A stretch of DNA of 39,064 nt from positions 1 through 39,064 of the forward strand of contig CASEMX010000013.1 of the NCBI GenBank assembly GCA_949289155.1. Direction: 5' to 3'. The notes under the pieces were generated by a model. That model had not been told where the DNA came from, searched no databases, and saw only the letters and a program-made list of their open reading frames with translations. Of the stretch, positions 24,501 to 33,900 are shown piece after piece. Each line of letters opens with the position of its first letter. Positions within the stretch are counted from its first letter, which is position 1. The translations under genes and the position numbers were made by a program. This DNA comes from an uncultured Parabacteroides sp. Lineage in GTDB: Bacteria; Bacteroidota; Bacteroidia; Bacteroidales; Tannerellaceae.

Positions 24501-27101
24501 ACTCCTTACCTCCGCGGCGGGGATATGTTCAATTCGAGTTTCGATAGCGATGCCGGCAAACGGGATTACCTGAGTATTCCTTCGTATTCCTACGATGCGA
24601 TGGCGGACGATTGGTACAGGATGCTCAGTCGTTCGATTCTATACTATAGCTCCAATGCCGTTTATGCCACCGGAAGCGTGCAGTTGCGCGGCACAAAGGC
24701 AATGGCTAAGTCCAGCGCAGCGGCAAATGCAGCAGAACCGGAAGTGTTCAATATGGTAGCGGATGAATCCATGACCCTTTCCGAACCGCCGGTCGTTGCA
24801 CAGTCCATTATTGCAGAAGAGGAGGTGGAAGTCTTTTCGGCATCTGCGCCGGCATTACGCCAGAACTTTGCTGAGACGGCGTTCTTCTACCCTGTGCTTC
24901 AAACCGACGAACAAGGCGAAGTGTCCTTCCGCTTTACGGTTCCCGAAAGCAATACGACATGGAAGCTGCAACTTTTGGCGCATACCGACAGTTTGGAATA
25001 TGGTTATCTTTCCAAGACAGTCATCACTTCCAAACCGATTATGGTGCAACCTAATCTGCCGCGTTTCCTGCGCGAAGGGGACGAGGTTTCGATTGCTTCG
25101 CAGGTGGTCAATCAGCTTTCGGAAGGGATTAGCGGCACGATTTCGCTCGAACTTTTCAATCCGGAGAACGATGAAATAGTGCTGAAGATGGAGAAACCGT
25201 TTTCTTTGGCTAAAGACAGCATCGGGACGGTAGCGTGGCGGTTCGATGTTGCCGATTGGTCACGGTGGGGCGTTGTCGGTTGCCGAATCTTAGCCGATTG
25301 CCCGGAGGGAAGTGACGGCGAGCAGCATCTGTTGCCTGTCCTTTCCCGTCAAATCCTCGTGACGGAGAGTGTCCCCTTCTTCTTGATGGATGAAAACGAG
25401 ACGACGGTGAAATTGCCGAAGCAAGCCATCAAGCAACCCTATTCCGTTACGCTCGAGACCAGCAGCGACCCGATTTGGTATGCGATTCAGGCGCTTTCGA
25501 CAGCCAATGAGCCGCAGCAAGAGGATATCCTTTCGTGGTTCTCGGTCTATTACAGCAACATCTTGGCTCAATATGTCGCCCAAGCGCATCCGAAGATTGA
25601 GCAGCTCGTCCGGCAGTGGAATGCCGCCGGCGGAGATGCCTCAACGCTCGTCTCTAATTTAGAGAAGAACGAAGAACTGAAAAATATCCTGTTGGAAGAG
25701 ACTCCGTGGGTGATGGAGGCGCGCAGCGAGACAGAACAGAAGCAGCGTCTGGAATTGCTCTTTGACATCAACCGTGCTGCACAGATTCGTAACGAAGCCT
25801 TCCGGCAGTTGCAGGAGCGGCAGAATTGGGAAGGCGGTTGGAGCTGGATGAAGGGCATGCCGGCGAATTTCTCCATGACCATGCAGGTGCTGAAGGGAAT
25901 GGCGCAATTAGTGCAGCTGAATGCCGTGCAATATACCGAAGCGGAAAAGGAAATGCAGCTGAAAGCTCTCCGCTTTTTGGATAATTCTGTCCGGAAGTCC
26001 TACGAAGAGCTGCAACAATCCAATCTCTCGGAGTATCGTCCGGGCATGGAGATGGTCGAATATCTTTTCACCCGCAGTTTTTACCGGGATATCCCTGAGG
26101 GTGACGCGCGCGAGGCGATTCGTTTCTTTACCGCACAGGCGGAAAAGCATTGGGAGGATTATGGTCTGTATGGGCGGGCTGCGATTGCGTGGCTGATGCA
26201 GACGAATGGGCAAACGGCGGTTGCCAATGAGATTCTGGCGTGGTTCCGTAAGACGGCGACCGTCGATGCGGAGAAGGGAATGTACTGGGCAAACAATCGT
26301 GCCTCGGCAACGTCGCTCTATCAGCCTATCGAAACGCATTGCCTCATCATGGCGCTGTTCCACCGGATTGCGCCGGACAATGCGGAGGCAGACCGCATGA
26401 AACAGTGGCTCTTGACGCAGAAACGCACGCAGCATTGGGGTTCGACGCCGGCTACGCAGAACGCGGTCTATGCGCTTTTGCTGACGGGCAGCGATTGGTT
26501 GGCGGACAATGGCGCATTAACCATTGAAAATGGAAAAGAGACTATCGTTGTCGATGCGCCTTATGAGAAACAGACCCTGCCGACGGTTGATGCGCAGCTG
26601 AAGGTGAAGAAAACGGGCGCAGCGCCGGCTTGGGGCGCGGTCTATCTGCAATATTTTGCTCCGCTGACTGAGGTTGAGAAGCAAAAAGGGGTATTGAATG
26701 TCGAAAAGAGGCTCTTTGTAGAGGAGAACGGGCAGCTCCGCCCGATTTCGACCGACGAGCCGCTCCGCATCGGCGATAAGGTGGTGGTCCGACTGACGTT
26801 GCGCACCGACCGCATGATGGATTACGTCCTGCTAAAGGATTTGCGGGCTGCCTGCTTCGAACCCGCCGAGCCGCTTTCCGGAAGCGAGTACCGCAACGGC
26901 ATTTGGTATTATCGTTCTTCGAAAGATATCTCTGAAAATATCTATATCGAGCATCTGCCTCAGGGAACGTTCGTGTTGGAATATCCGCTCTACGTGGCGC
27001 GCGACGGAAAGTATGCCGGCGGAATGGCTTCCATCCAGTGCCTTTACGCGCCGGAGTTCGTCAGCCATACAGAGGGCACGACGGTGGTCGTTCCGGAGTA
27101 G
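21501..27101 (+). CDS. giant alpha-2-macroglobulin family protein (no thioester)
   Basis: 1866 residues with signal peptide MKARAFFISLLIVPALSFSVYQAIA. Macroglobulin-type domains: YPGKNLEIKITYRNTPKLTVYIYE (about 315), VYMFTDRGIYRPGQTVSFKGIIY (about 513-535), VEEYKRPSFLVEIEP (about 602), the A2M core ETAFFYPVLQTDEQG (about 1120-1160), PNLPRFLREGDEVSIASQV (about 1180), and a helical toroid with GGWSWMKG (about 1444). I find no Cys-x-Glu-Gln thioester in the toroid, so covalent trapping is unlikely. It is probably a periplasmic or surface protease inhibitor, or an envelope scaffold of the YfaS/MagD type. The last third is visibly richer in G and C than the first. It is monocistronic. Confidence 0.93.
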   Translation: MKARAFFISLLIVPALSFSVYQAIAGQKAEEIEDRVSEAIAYQDSTEVIRSLIEKMSGELEKDNDKFPELIHEVEQYTQSLGDSATIALLHSLTAEMYKTYFNNERRNIQQRTDLQGFIPEDMREWTANLFVQKINEELNASLTPIETLKNTPTTRFADVLELGEDARLLRPTLYDFLLQRAIDIQPSDDFYQRWMAFRASQIGNPKAELLVSLDYLRYRLGHINTDEYKAGLDSLAEKFPDKECQLEIDLAKLQWMQATRYNFPTEAKRDSAKAALYAFCEQCSRNYTKGTLRANGFRNTKADLELPLLQGSSNNNVYPGKNLEIKITYRNTPKLTVYIYENRSNSETAMRNKSNFRGNLVKKIEYNLPIVQPFQEKDTVFSIPMEQLGLYEYEVTTPGEQLAIQAPFSVSRLAAISRTNADGKQEIWVTDFESGKPLADIPVVCYNVTGQWKSQTVKTLRTDSDGIASLTAADGKQIDCARPIWEKDTASFGTGLSVYYNNIGKVREKDLTVYMFTDRGIYRPGQTVSFKGIIYAETDNALHVVPNMQYSVSLRDANYQEIAKKEFTTNEFGSFHGEFTLPKTTLNGNFNLVSEHTSTNFRVEEYKRPSFLVEIEPLKEEVAFGKEIILKGKATSFSGVALQGGKVTWKIQNRPFWLRDYMINPYDFTYDQAASGITNVDNEGDFQIRFTPERKSTSDNPVFRSYQVEVTLTDSKGETQTAEYTFSVGDAGIVLSVDIDAQMEKEKASAKIIAQTVNGEPVDTQGTYTIFRIQTEKADSISAIGTFSTEKPLDKTVFEKLPSGKYRLQAHTMDKNGVKVENEREFILFSLADARPPIPSFGWMPQSRIEVEENEMADILFGTSESPAYVLYELFSEEGKLLKRERITMENENRHFPVLFSSDYGQGITASFTFIKNGEVYSSECRIYKKEPERRLTFRTETFRDHLLPGSTESWRFRLLDKDSLAVRAEVLASMYDASLDELTPYQWIFRPALRYSFWTPYLRGGDMFNSSFDSDAGKRDYLSIPSYSYDAMADDWYRMLSRSILYYSSNAVYATGSVQLRGTKAMAKSSAAANAAEPEVFNMVADESMTLSEPPVVAQSIIAEEEVEVFSASAPALRQNFAETAFFYPVLQTDEQGEVSFRFTVPESNTTWKLQLLAHTDSLEYGYLSKTVITSKPIMVQPNLPRFLREGDEVSIASQVVNQLSEGISGTISLELFNPENDEIVLKMEKPFSLAKDSIGTVAWRFDVADWSRWGVVGCRILADCPEGSDGEQHLLPVLSRQILVTESVPFFLMDENETTVKLPKQAIKQPYSVTLETSSDPIWYAIQALSTANEPQQEDILSWFSVYYSNILAQYVAQAHPKIEQLVRQWNAAGGDASTLVSNLEKNEELKNILLEETPWVMEARSETEQKQRLELLFDINRAAQIRNEAFRQLQERQNWEGGWSWMKGMPANFSMTMQVLKGMAQLVQLNAVQYTEAEKEMQLKALRFLDNSVRKSYEELQQSNLSEYRPGMEMVEYLFTRSFYRDIPEGDAREAIRFFTAQAEKHWEDYGLYGRAAIAWLMQTNGQTAVANEILAWFRKTATVDAEKGMYWANNRASATSLYQPIETHCLIMALFHRIAPDNAEADRMKQWLLTQKRTQHWGSTPATQNAVYALLLTGSDWLADNGALTIENGKETIVVDAPYEKQTLPTVDAQLKVKKTGAAPAWGAVYLQYFAPLTEVEKQKGVLNVEKRLFVEENGQLRPISTDEPLRIGDKVVVRLTLRTDRMMDYVLLKDLRAACFEPAEPLSGSEYRNGIWYYRSSKDISENIYIEHLPQGTFVLEYPLYVARDGKYAGGMASIQCLYAPEFVSHTEGTTVVVPE

Positions 27102-27130
27102 GCGGATGCTATTCCGGTCAAATTGACTCT

Positions 27131-27239
27131 ATGGCACACAGATTACACAGATTGAACAGATTTGCACAGATTGATTTTATTTTGAATCAACAAAAATAAT
27201 CCGTGGTCATCTGCCTCACCTGCGTAATCTGTGTGCCAT
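27131..27239. repeat. REP-like inverted repeat element
   Basis: ATGGCACACAGATTAC (27131-27146) and GTAATCTGTGTGCCAT (27224-27239) are perfect 16-bp inverted repeats about 77 bp apart. The interior holds further CACAGATT words and the segment AAAAATAATCCGTGGTCATCTG, which recurs with one mismatch at 38687-38708. The element borders array A4. Confidence 0.75.
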
Positions 27240-27262
27240 TCGTTCATTTCGTTACACCGTTT

Positions 27263-27472
27263 GAGGGGCGTCAATCGGGGTCCCGCCACGAAAATATGCC
27301 GATTGAGGGGCGTCAATTGGGGTCCCGCCACGAAAATATGCCGATTGAGGGGCGTCAATTGGGGTTCCGCCACGAAAATATGCCATTTGAGGGGCGTCAA
27401 TCGGGGTTCCGCCACGAAAATATGCCGATTGAGGGGCGTCAATCGGGCTTCCGGAACGGCGGAACGCCAATT
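27263..27472. repeat. 42-bp tandem array A4 (5 units)
   Basis: GAGGGGCG starts at 27263, 27305, 27347, 27389 and 27431: four intervals of exactly 42 bp. CCGATTGA and TCAATCGG form 8-bp inverted arms around GGGGCG across each unit boundary. The last unit diverges in its second half. The sequence is unrelated to A1/A2. It lies between the converging alpha-2-macroglobulin and TonB-receptor genes. Confidence 0.95.
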
Positions 27473-27497
27473 GTAGGGGTACAATGACTTTCTCTCC

Positions 27498-30314
27498 TTA
27501 AAATTTCAGGTTGAATTGCATGACGTAGGTGCGCGGGGCGGCGACGGCCATTGGCCGCGTGCTGTATTCCTTATTAAAGAGGTTATTTATCATGAACTGC
27601 AGCGACGCGGCGCGGGTGATGCGGAATCCGGCACGCAAATCGACCGTGCAATAGTCCGTGTTCTGCCGCTGCCAATAGGAATGCAACGTCTCGCCGTTGA
27701 CATTTCCGAAAATGATGTCGCGTACATAGTCCATCATCTCGGGCTGCGCTTTCGGGCGTTCGTCCACCATGATATAATCGACGGCGAGCGTCTTGCTCTT
27801 CCAAATAATATTCGTACCGAGGCTGAGCCGTTTCCATTGAAAATCGAGCACGGTCTTGAAGGTATGCTTCTGGCGATATTTGAGGTACTTCGAGTCGTTC
27901 GATTTCTCCTTCATCTGGAGCGGGTCGGTGTAGGTCGCCTCCAAAGCGTTCTTCTCTTTGTAATCGACATCCTCCGGCTCCAGATAAATGTAACCCAGAT
28001 TGTAGGTCAGCGAAGCGTCGGGCGTAAATTCATAAACGCCGTTCGTGCTCACCTCCGCGCCATATATCCGCGCCTTGGAAACGTTGTAGAATTGCGCGCC
28101 GATACCCGGCATTTCGCCACGGAGCGCCATGCCAACCACATCGCCGATGCCGTTGATGGGCGCGAACGTAGTGTTATTGAAAAATCCGAAGCGGAACTCA
28201 ATCATGTCGGAATATTGGGTATAAAAACCGGCGAGGTCGAAGAAACCTTTCAGATTGCCCAGCTTATACCCCTGCTTAAAGCCGAGTTCGGCGTTCATGC
28301 CCTTCTCCGCCTTCAAGTCTGCGTTAGGATAGACGCCGACACCGCCGATGTCTTTCCGCGCATACTTTTCCGTCAGCGAAGGATAACGGTAGCCCTGCCC
28401 GATACTGGCACGCAGGAAACTGTAATCCGCCAATTGGTAATTCAATCCGGCACGGAAAATGGGGCGAACCGGAATGTACTTGCCGAACAGCTTGGTATCC
28501 GCCTCGCGAAGGTAATCGTCCACCCGGTAATACTCAGCCCGCATTCCGGCAGACACGCTCAGCTTGTCGAAGAACCGCTGGTCGTATTGGAAAAAGAAAG
28601 CGGCATTGTCGCTCTCGTGCGTGCCGGTTGTTTTCGAGATACTCTTCATGTGTTCGTAGGTCACGCCGGCAGTTATCTGCGTCCCGCTGTCCCATTTCTT
28701 GTTGAATTGGTAATCGATATAATAGGTATAGTTCTTATCGATGGAGGTCGGCTCCTCGTTGCCGTTCGCCGCCTGCGACAGCCAAGGAATCAAATCGGAA
28801 GTGCTGCTGGGCAGTCCGTTTTGCATAACCCACGCCAGCAAATCGCAATAGTCCGCCGTCGTTGCCGTAGGGAACAGGGAGTTTAACAGACCGACTGCCC
28901 CATCTACGGCTCCCGACAGATTTCCATCTAAAATGGGATTGAGTATCGGCTGAAGCGCACTGAAATCTCCGCCTTGCACCTGCTGCACCAAGTTGCCGAT
29001 GGATCCGGCATCCGTTCCCATATTCCCCAAAATGTCCAACACCGATTTCTGCCGGCTGCTGCCCTGCACGATATTGTCTCCCCGGTAATAGAAACGCGCT
29101 TTCAAACGGTGGGACGTCTGATTCTCCGGATTGGTATAATTGAAGAAGGGGTCGATATAGAAGGTATTCCCTTCGCGACCCATATTGGCAAACGGCGAAG
29201 GGCGATAGGCCTCGACGGGCGAGCGCCAGATAAAGAAGTCGGCATACTGGTCGCTCAGGTAGTTCAGATTGAACCCGTAGTTCATCAACTTCCCATCCTT
29301 CAACGGATGATGGTAGGTCATGTTCCCTCCTGCGCGGAAACGTTTGTTGTATCCCTGCTCGCGATAGCCCTCATCCGTGAAAATGTTCATCCCCGCAGAG
29401 ACGTCGAAGTTGCCGATGCGCCGGGAATGCGAAAAGTCAAGCCCCTCGTACAAAGGATTCCGGATGCCTGACAAAACGCTCTTGCGCAAGAAGGGTTCCA
29501 CCTCATATTTTCCCTCTTTCCAGAACGATTTGCTGCTCCAGCGGTAACTGTCCTCCGCCGGATTCCCGTAAATGCCGACATACGCGCGGGCGGTCGTGCT
29601 CGGCGTCAGACTGGGGCGTTTGGTCCGGATATTGATGACGCCGTTCAATGCCGACGAGCCGTAAAGCACCGACGATGCGCCCTTCATCACCTCTACCTGC
29701 TCGATATTTTCCATCGGGAGGATATTCCAATTTATCACGCCATTACCGGAACTCAGCGCATTCATTCCGTCAATCAACACCGCCGAACGCGACCCCACGC
29801 CATACATCCAGCCATTCCCGCCACGGATAGAGGGCTGTTTGTCATTGATATCGACACCCGGCATCGTATTCAGCGTCGCGCTCAAATCGGTCGGCGCCTG
29901 CCGCTCGATGTCTGCCGCCTTCAACAAATCCAACGAGACGGTCACGTCGCTCAGTTTCTGTTCGAAGCGTCCGGCACTGACCACGACGTCGCCCAACAAC
30001 GTCGAAGCGGTCCGCAAATAGACATTCAGTTCGCGTATCTCCTTCCCTTTCAATATCAGCGGGACGGACTCATTCTCATAGCCGATATAACTGAACAGCA
30101 AATCCACTCCGCCTGCCGGCAAATGAATCAGATAGGAACCGTCCGCACCGGAGATAGTCCCGTCCGTCTCGCCATTGATTTTCTTATACGAAATATTTAC
30201 GCCGGTCAGCGGCTCGTGCGTCTCTTTGTCATACACGAAGCCTTTCAATACCTGCCCGCACACGCATTGCGCCACCACGCACATTATCATCAATACCAGT
30301 CCTTGCCTTTTCAT
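27498..30314 (-). CDS. TonB-dependent outer-membrane receptor
   Basis: 938 residues. Signal peptide to about VCGQ, then a carboxypeptidase-regulatory-like beta-sandwich (LKGFVYDKETHEPLTGVNI...), plug domain (about 110-230; LNTMPGVDINDKQPSIRGG, VEVMKGASSVLYGSSALNGVINI) and a 22-stranded barrel ending in MQFNLKF. It is shorter than SusC and lacks a SusD partner, so a siderophore, vitamin or metal-type substrate is more likely than glycan; the ligand cannot be told. Residues about 418-523 form an unusual helical insertion (DILGNMGTDAGSIGNL... and DYCDLLAWVMQNGL) within the barrel. It has a -7 box 22 bp upstream. Confidence 0.93.
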   Translation of the reverse strand: MKRQGLVLMIMCVVAQCVCGQVLKGFVYDKETHEPLTGVNISYKKINGETDGTISGADGSYLIHLPAGGVDLLFSYIGYENESVPLILKGKEIRELNVYLRTASTLLGDVVVSAGRFEQKLSDVTVSLDLLKAADIERQAPTDLSATLNTMPGVDINDKQPSIRGGNGWMYGVGSRSAVLIDGMNALSSGNGVINWNILPMENIEQVEVMKGASSVLYGSSALNGVINIRTKRPSLTPSTTARAYVGIYGNPAEDSYRWSSKSFWKEGKYEVEPFLRKSVLSGIRNPLYEGLDFSHSRRIGNFDVSAGMNIFTDEGYREQGYNKRFRAGGNMTYHHPLKDGKLMNYGFNLNYLSDQYADFFIWRSPVEAYRPSPFANMGREGNTFYIDPFFNYTNPENQTSHRLKARFYYRGDNIVQGSSRQKSVLDILGNMGTDAGSIGNLVQQVQGGDFSALQPILNPILDGNLSGAVDGAVGLLNSLFPTATTADYCDLLAWVMQNGLPSSTSDLIPWLSQAANGNEEPTSIDKNYTYYIDYQFNKKWDSGTQITAGVTYEHMKSISKTTGTHESDNAAFFFQYDQRFFDKLSVSAGMRAEYYRVDDYLREADTKLFGKYIPVRPIFRAGLNYQLADYSFLRASIGQGYRYPSLTEKYARKDIGGVGVYPNADLKAEKGMNAELGFKQGYKLGNLKGFFDLAGFYTQYSDMIEFRFGFFNNTTFAPINGIGDVVGMALRGEMPGIGAQFYNVSKARIYGAEVSTNGVYEFTPDASLTYNLGYIYLEPEDVDYKEKNALEATYTDPLQMKEKSNDSKYLKYRQKHTFKTVLDFQWKRLSLGTNIIWKSKTLAVDYIMVDERPKAQPEMMDYVRDIIFGNVNGETLHSYWQRQNTDYCTVDLRAGFRITRAASLQFMINNLFNKEYSTRPMAVAAPRTYVMQFNLKF

Positions 30315-30335
30315 AATCTATCTATTAAACTTTGT

Positions 30336-30343
30336 CAAAGGTA
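30336..30343 (-). promoter_or_regulatory. -7 box of the TonB-receptor gene
   Basis: TACCTTTG on the minus strand (30343-30336), only 22 bp before the ATG. The -33 region has GTTG instead of TTTG. Confidence 0.5.
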
Positions 30344-30428
30344 GTAATACTTCATAAACGAATCAACGGAAATTTCATTTTATACCACACTTCTCCGCTC
30401 CTGTCTAAACTTTATCCCCTTCGGAAGG

Positions 30429-30670
30429 CCTCGCCAAGACCTCAAAAATGGTTTCCGTACCCCCGGAAGCCTCCACCAAGGCCTCAAAAATGGTTTCCGC
30501 GCCCTCGGAAACCTCCACCAAGACCTCAAAAATGGTTTCCGCGCCCTCGGAAACCTCCACCAAGACCTCAAAAATGGTTTCCGCGCCCTCGGAAGCCTCC
30601 ACCAAGGCCTTGAAAATGGCTTCCGCACCCTCGGAAGCCTCCGCCAAGCCCTTGAAAATGGCTTCCGCAG
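30429..30670. repeat. 42-bp tandem array A5 (about 6 units)
   Basis: Units beginning CCTCCACCAAG-like start at 30429, 30470, 30512, 30554, 30596 and 30638: one 41-bp interval, then 42 each. Each unit holds TTTCCG-CGCCCT-CGGAAA inverted arms or close variants. It lies upstream of the TonB-receptor promoter and after the DUF6383 terminator. The sequence is unrelated to A1, A4 or A6. Confidence 0.94.
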
Positions 30671-30673
30671 AAG

Positions 30674-30712
30674 AAAAAAAGGCTTGCAACCGCGAAACGA
30701 CTGCAAGCCTTT
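30674..30712 (-). terminator. intrinsic terminator (minus strand) downstream of the DUF6383 gene
   Basis: Read on the minus strand, AAAGGCTTGCA (30712-30702) pairs with TGCAAGCCTTT (30688-30678), a perfect 11-bp stem. It is followed by a T-run (complement of the A-run 30680-30674). It is about 230 nt after the stop of the DUF6383 gene. Confidence 0.75.
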
Positions 30713-30880
30713 ACTTTTGGATTCCTGCCCTCGCTCTTCGCAGAGCTACCGGCAAGAGAACTCTTTTACTCTATTTTACTAAACTAAATTTGTCCTTTTC
30801 GCTTCTCCCAAGTTACTTCAAGTTACTTCCGCAGGACGTACTAAATAATTAATTATGAACTTATTTAATTTCGGATTTCA

Positions 30881-30930
30881 AATTACGAATTACGAATTAG
30901 GGATAAACCTGTCATTCGTAATTCGTAATT
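30881..30930. repeat. 17-bp perfect inverted repeat of AATTACG words
   Basis: AATTACGAATTACGAAT (30881-30897) is exactly complementary to ATTCGTAATTCGTAATT (30914-30930), with a 16-nt loop. A further ATAATTCGTAATT copy follows up to 30944. It sits just after the stop codon of the DUF6383 gene, in its 3' untranslated region, and could stabilise the mRNA end. Confidence 0.8.
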
Positions 30931-30942
30931 CATAATTCGTAA

Positions 30943-33900
30943 TTATTTCACTGCAACCTTGAAGCTTTCGCCATCAACCGATACCACTACGATACCCGCC
31001 GGAGCTGCGATAGTTTCATTGTCGCTGTTGATAACTTCGTTAGCTACTACCTTACCTAAGATAGTCGATACGATAACGTTCTTGCCTTCTGCACCGCGAA
31101 CGATAACTGCGCCGTCAGTAGCAACTACTGTTACTGCGCTGTTAGCAGCATCTTCGATAGTTTCGTTAGCTGTCGGAGTTTCAGAAGTTTCGTTCAAGTC
31201 GAATACCCAAGCTTCAGAAGCTTTCGGCGTTACAACCGGAATACCGTTCTGATATTTGATGTAACCGCGTTGTCTGTATTCGATATCGCCATCTTCGTCG
31301 ATGTCGTATGCACGATACAATGTTTCGATTGTGAAGGCATCACGTTCAGCATCTACATAACGGAATGCAAATGTGCAAACTTGGTCTTCCGGATTGTTCT
31401 TTAAGTTGATAGTATCGTTCGTAGAAGCGATAATCAACGAGTCACCGATGTGCTTAGCCTGTACGAAACCTAAACGGTAGTACGGAGTAGCCGGAGTGTT
31501 GTAGTATTCGTGTACAAACTTGTTGTCAGCGAACTTCACGCCTTCAGCTGTTGCAGCCTCAGCAGAGTCAACCAAGTTAACCAAATAACGGCCGGTGATA
31601 TACGGTCTGTCTTTAACGGCATCAGCGCAAGGACCACCGTTCTCTTCTCTCCATTCCGGAGTATCATACAACGGATTCAACGGGCAAGTCCAACCGTCGT
31701 CAACGATGTCAGCGTCAACTGCCAACATGTATTGCGGACGATACGTGTTAGAATAGAATGCCGTATCAGCCAACATTGCTGCGTGCATATCTGCATACTG
31801 CGGGTCGTTGATATTTTCCATACCCAAGAAGCCTTCTACCACTTCGTTGCCTTTCTTCAACAATTCGCCCTTTTCATACAGCACATAGCTGTTATCATCA
31901 TTACGGAAAATCTTGATTGTATCCAAAACTCCTGTATTAGAGAAGTCGCCACGATACTGCTGAGCATCAGCGTCAACAACTACGAACATATCGTTTTCAG
32001 TGAAACCGTAAGCACCGTCAGATTTTACTAACTCTGCTACGTTCTGTGCACCGTACAGTTTCTCAGCAGCGCAGAATGAGTTAGTTGTATTCTGGTTAGT
32101 AGCATAAGTATCATTTTCACCGTCGTTGTTTGTATCGATGAAGTCTGTTTCAACATTATACAACAAGTTATATACTTCGTTACCCTTCTTCTTGATGACA
32201 ATCGGATTGAAGATAGAGAACTCATCTGTCAATGCGAAACGTTCGTTCTCGCTATCATAGTTCAAACGGTCGCCAGATACAGCTTCTGTTACAAAATACT
32301 TGTGGAAGTTTACAACGTCAGTTTTCTGCTCAGTTGTTCCTGCATTCTTATCTTTCCAAACAGTGTAAGAAGTGAAATTCTTAGCTGTCAGATAAGAATC
32401 AGCATCAAATACATTGCGGTCGAAATCAGCCATTGTCAGACGGAACTCAGCAGCTTCAGCCTTGTCTTCTACAAATTCCAACTTACCGTTAGCTGCCTTC
32501 GACAACCAAACTGTATCTTTTGTTGCAGCAATCGGTGTACCGATAAAGAAGGCTTTCTGCTTCAACTGGTCTGTTGTGTAACCAGCCAAGTAACCATCGT
32601 TGTAGTTATCGCTCGGGTCACCTGCAGGACTGATTGTATAAGTAGCGCCACCCTTCGTGTAAGTGTAATCCTTACCTTCTACATAACGCAAGTTAGGAAT
32701 AGACAATACATGACCAGACTCACGGTTCACAAATGCACCTTCAGCAACACCGTCATTGTCTAAGTCCTGAGTAGCATCGAACAACCACTGACCTTCCGGA
32801 TAGTTAGCAGCTACCTGAGCAACCGGAATCCAGCTGTCAGCATTGCTGTCATTAGCATATGCTTCAGTTACAGCGCAGCTCGGAGTAGCTACCTTACCAT
32901 CTTTGTAGATATTCCACAACTTGCCATAGAAGTCAGAATAGTCAACCATATTGGTGATACCGAACTGAACGTAGGTGTTCTGATGAGCACTTGTCCATGC
33001 GCCATTAGTAAATGTATAATCAGCTACATTTGTTGTTGCAGTGTTAGAAGGAGCTACAGTCAAACACCATTCGTCTCCAATCGCATTTGTAACTACCAAT
33101 TCATACTTAGTATCAGCTGTTTCATCGTTATTAGTATCTAACATTACAGATACTTCCAAAGGAGCACCGCCTTTAGCTGCCGGCTGTACAATTGTAAATT
33201 CATTAGCAATAATCTTGCTGGCATTAGCGCGATATTCACTTGCTGTATAAGCAGCGAACTTATAGCCTGTCTGAGTAGTACCGCCTGCTTGTGAACCCCA
33301 AGTATCAGAAGTCAACACAATACGTTTGCCTTTAGTTGAACCTTGATACAAGGCAACGCTTGTTGTAATATTATCGTTTGGAACAGCAACTAACATACCT
33401 GTGAACGGATTGCCTTGCAAGTCTGCATATTCAACAGGAGCCTTATCTGTGTCAAGTTCTGTATTGTTATTTTTCAGCGGCTGATAGCAAATTTGCAAAG
33501 CAAAACCATCTTCGTAAACGCTATTTAATTCAGCACCTGTCAATACATCCGGTTCTACAGCAACAGCGTCAATACCTTGAAGCCATACCACAGGAGTTGC
33601 AGCATTAGCCTCTGCAACAGTACCTGAAGTGTAAACCCACTCTGAACCATCTTGAGTAATAGCTAAATAATTAACATTACCATTACCCCATTTCAATTCA
33701 TTTACATCTTCTGTTGTAGTCTTACCTGCAAAATTTCCAGCTGCAGTATAACCTACTTCAAACCATTCTGTAGAAGTACCATCAGAAGCCTTTACAGATA
33801 AAGCTTTTCCTGTGTGAACATTAACTAAGCGAACAATTTTAACGCCATTGTCATTGTTCTTTACTTCAATTGTCCAATAAGAATTGTCATCTGTCGCATT

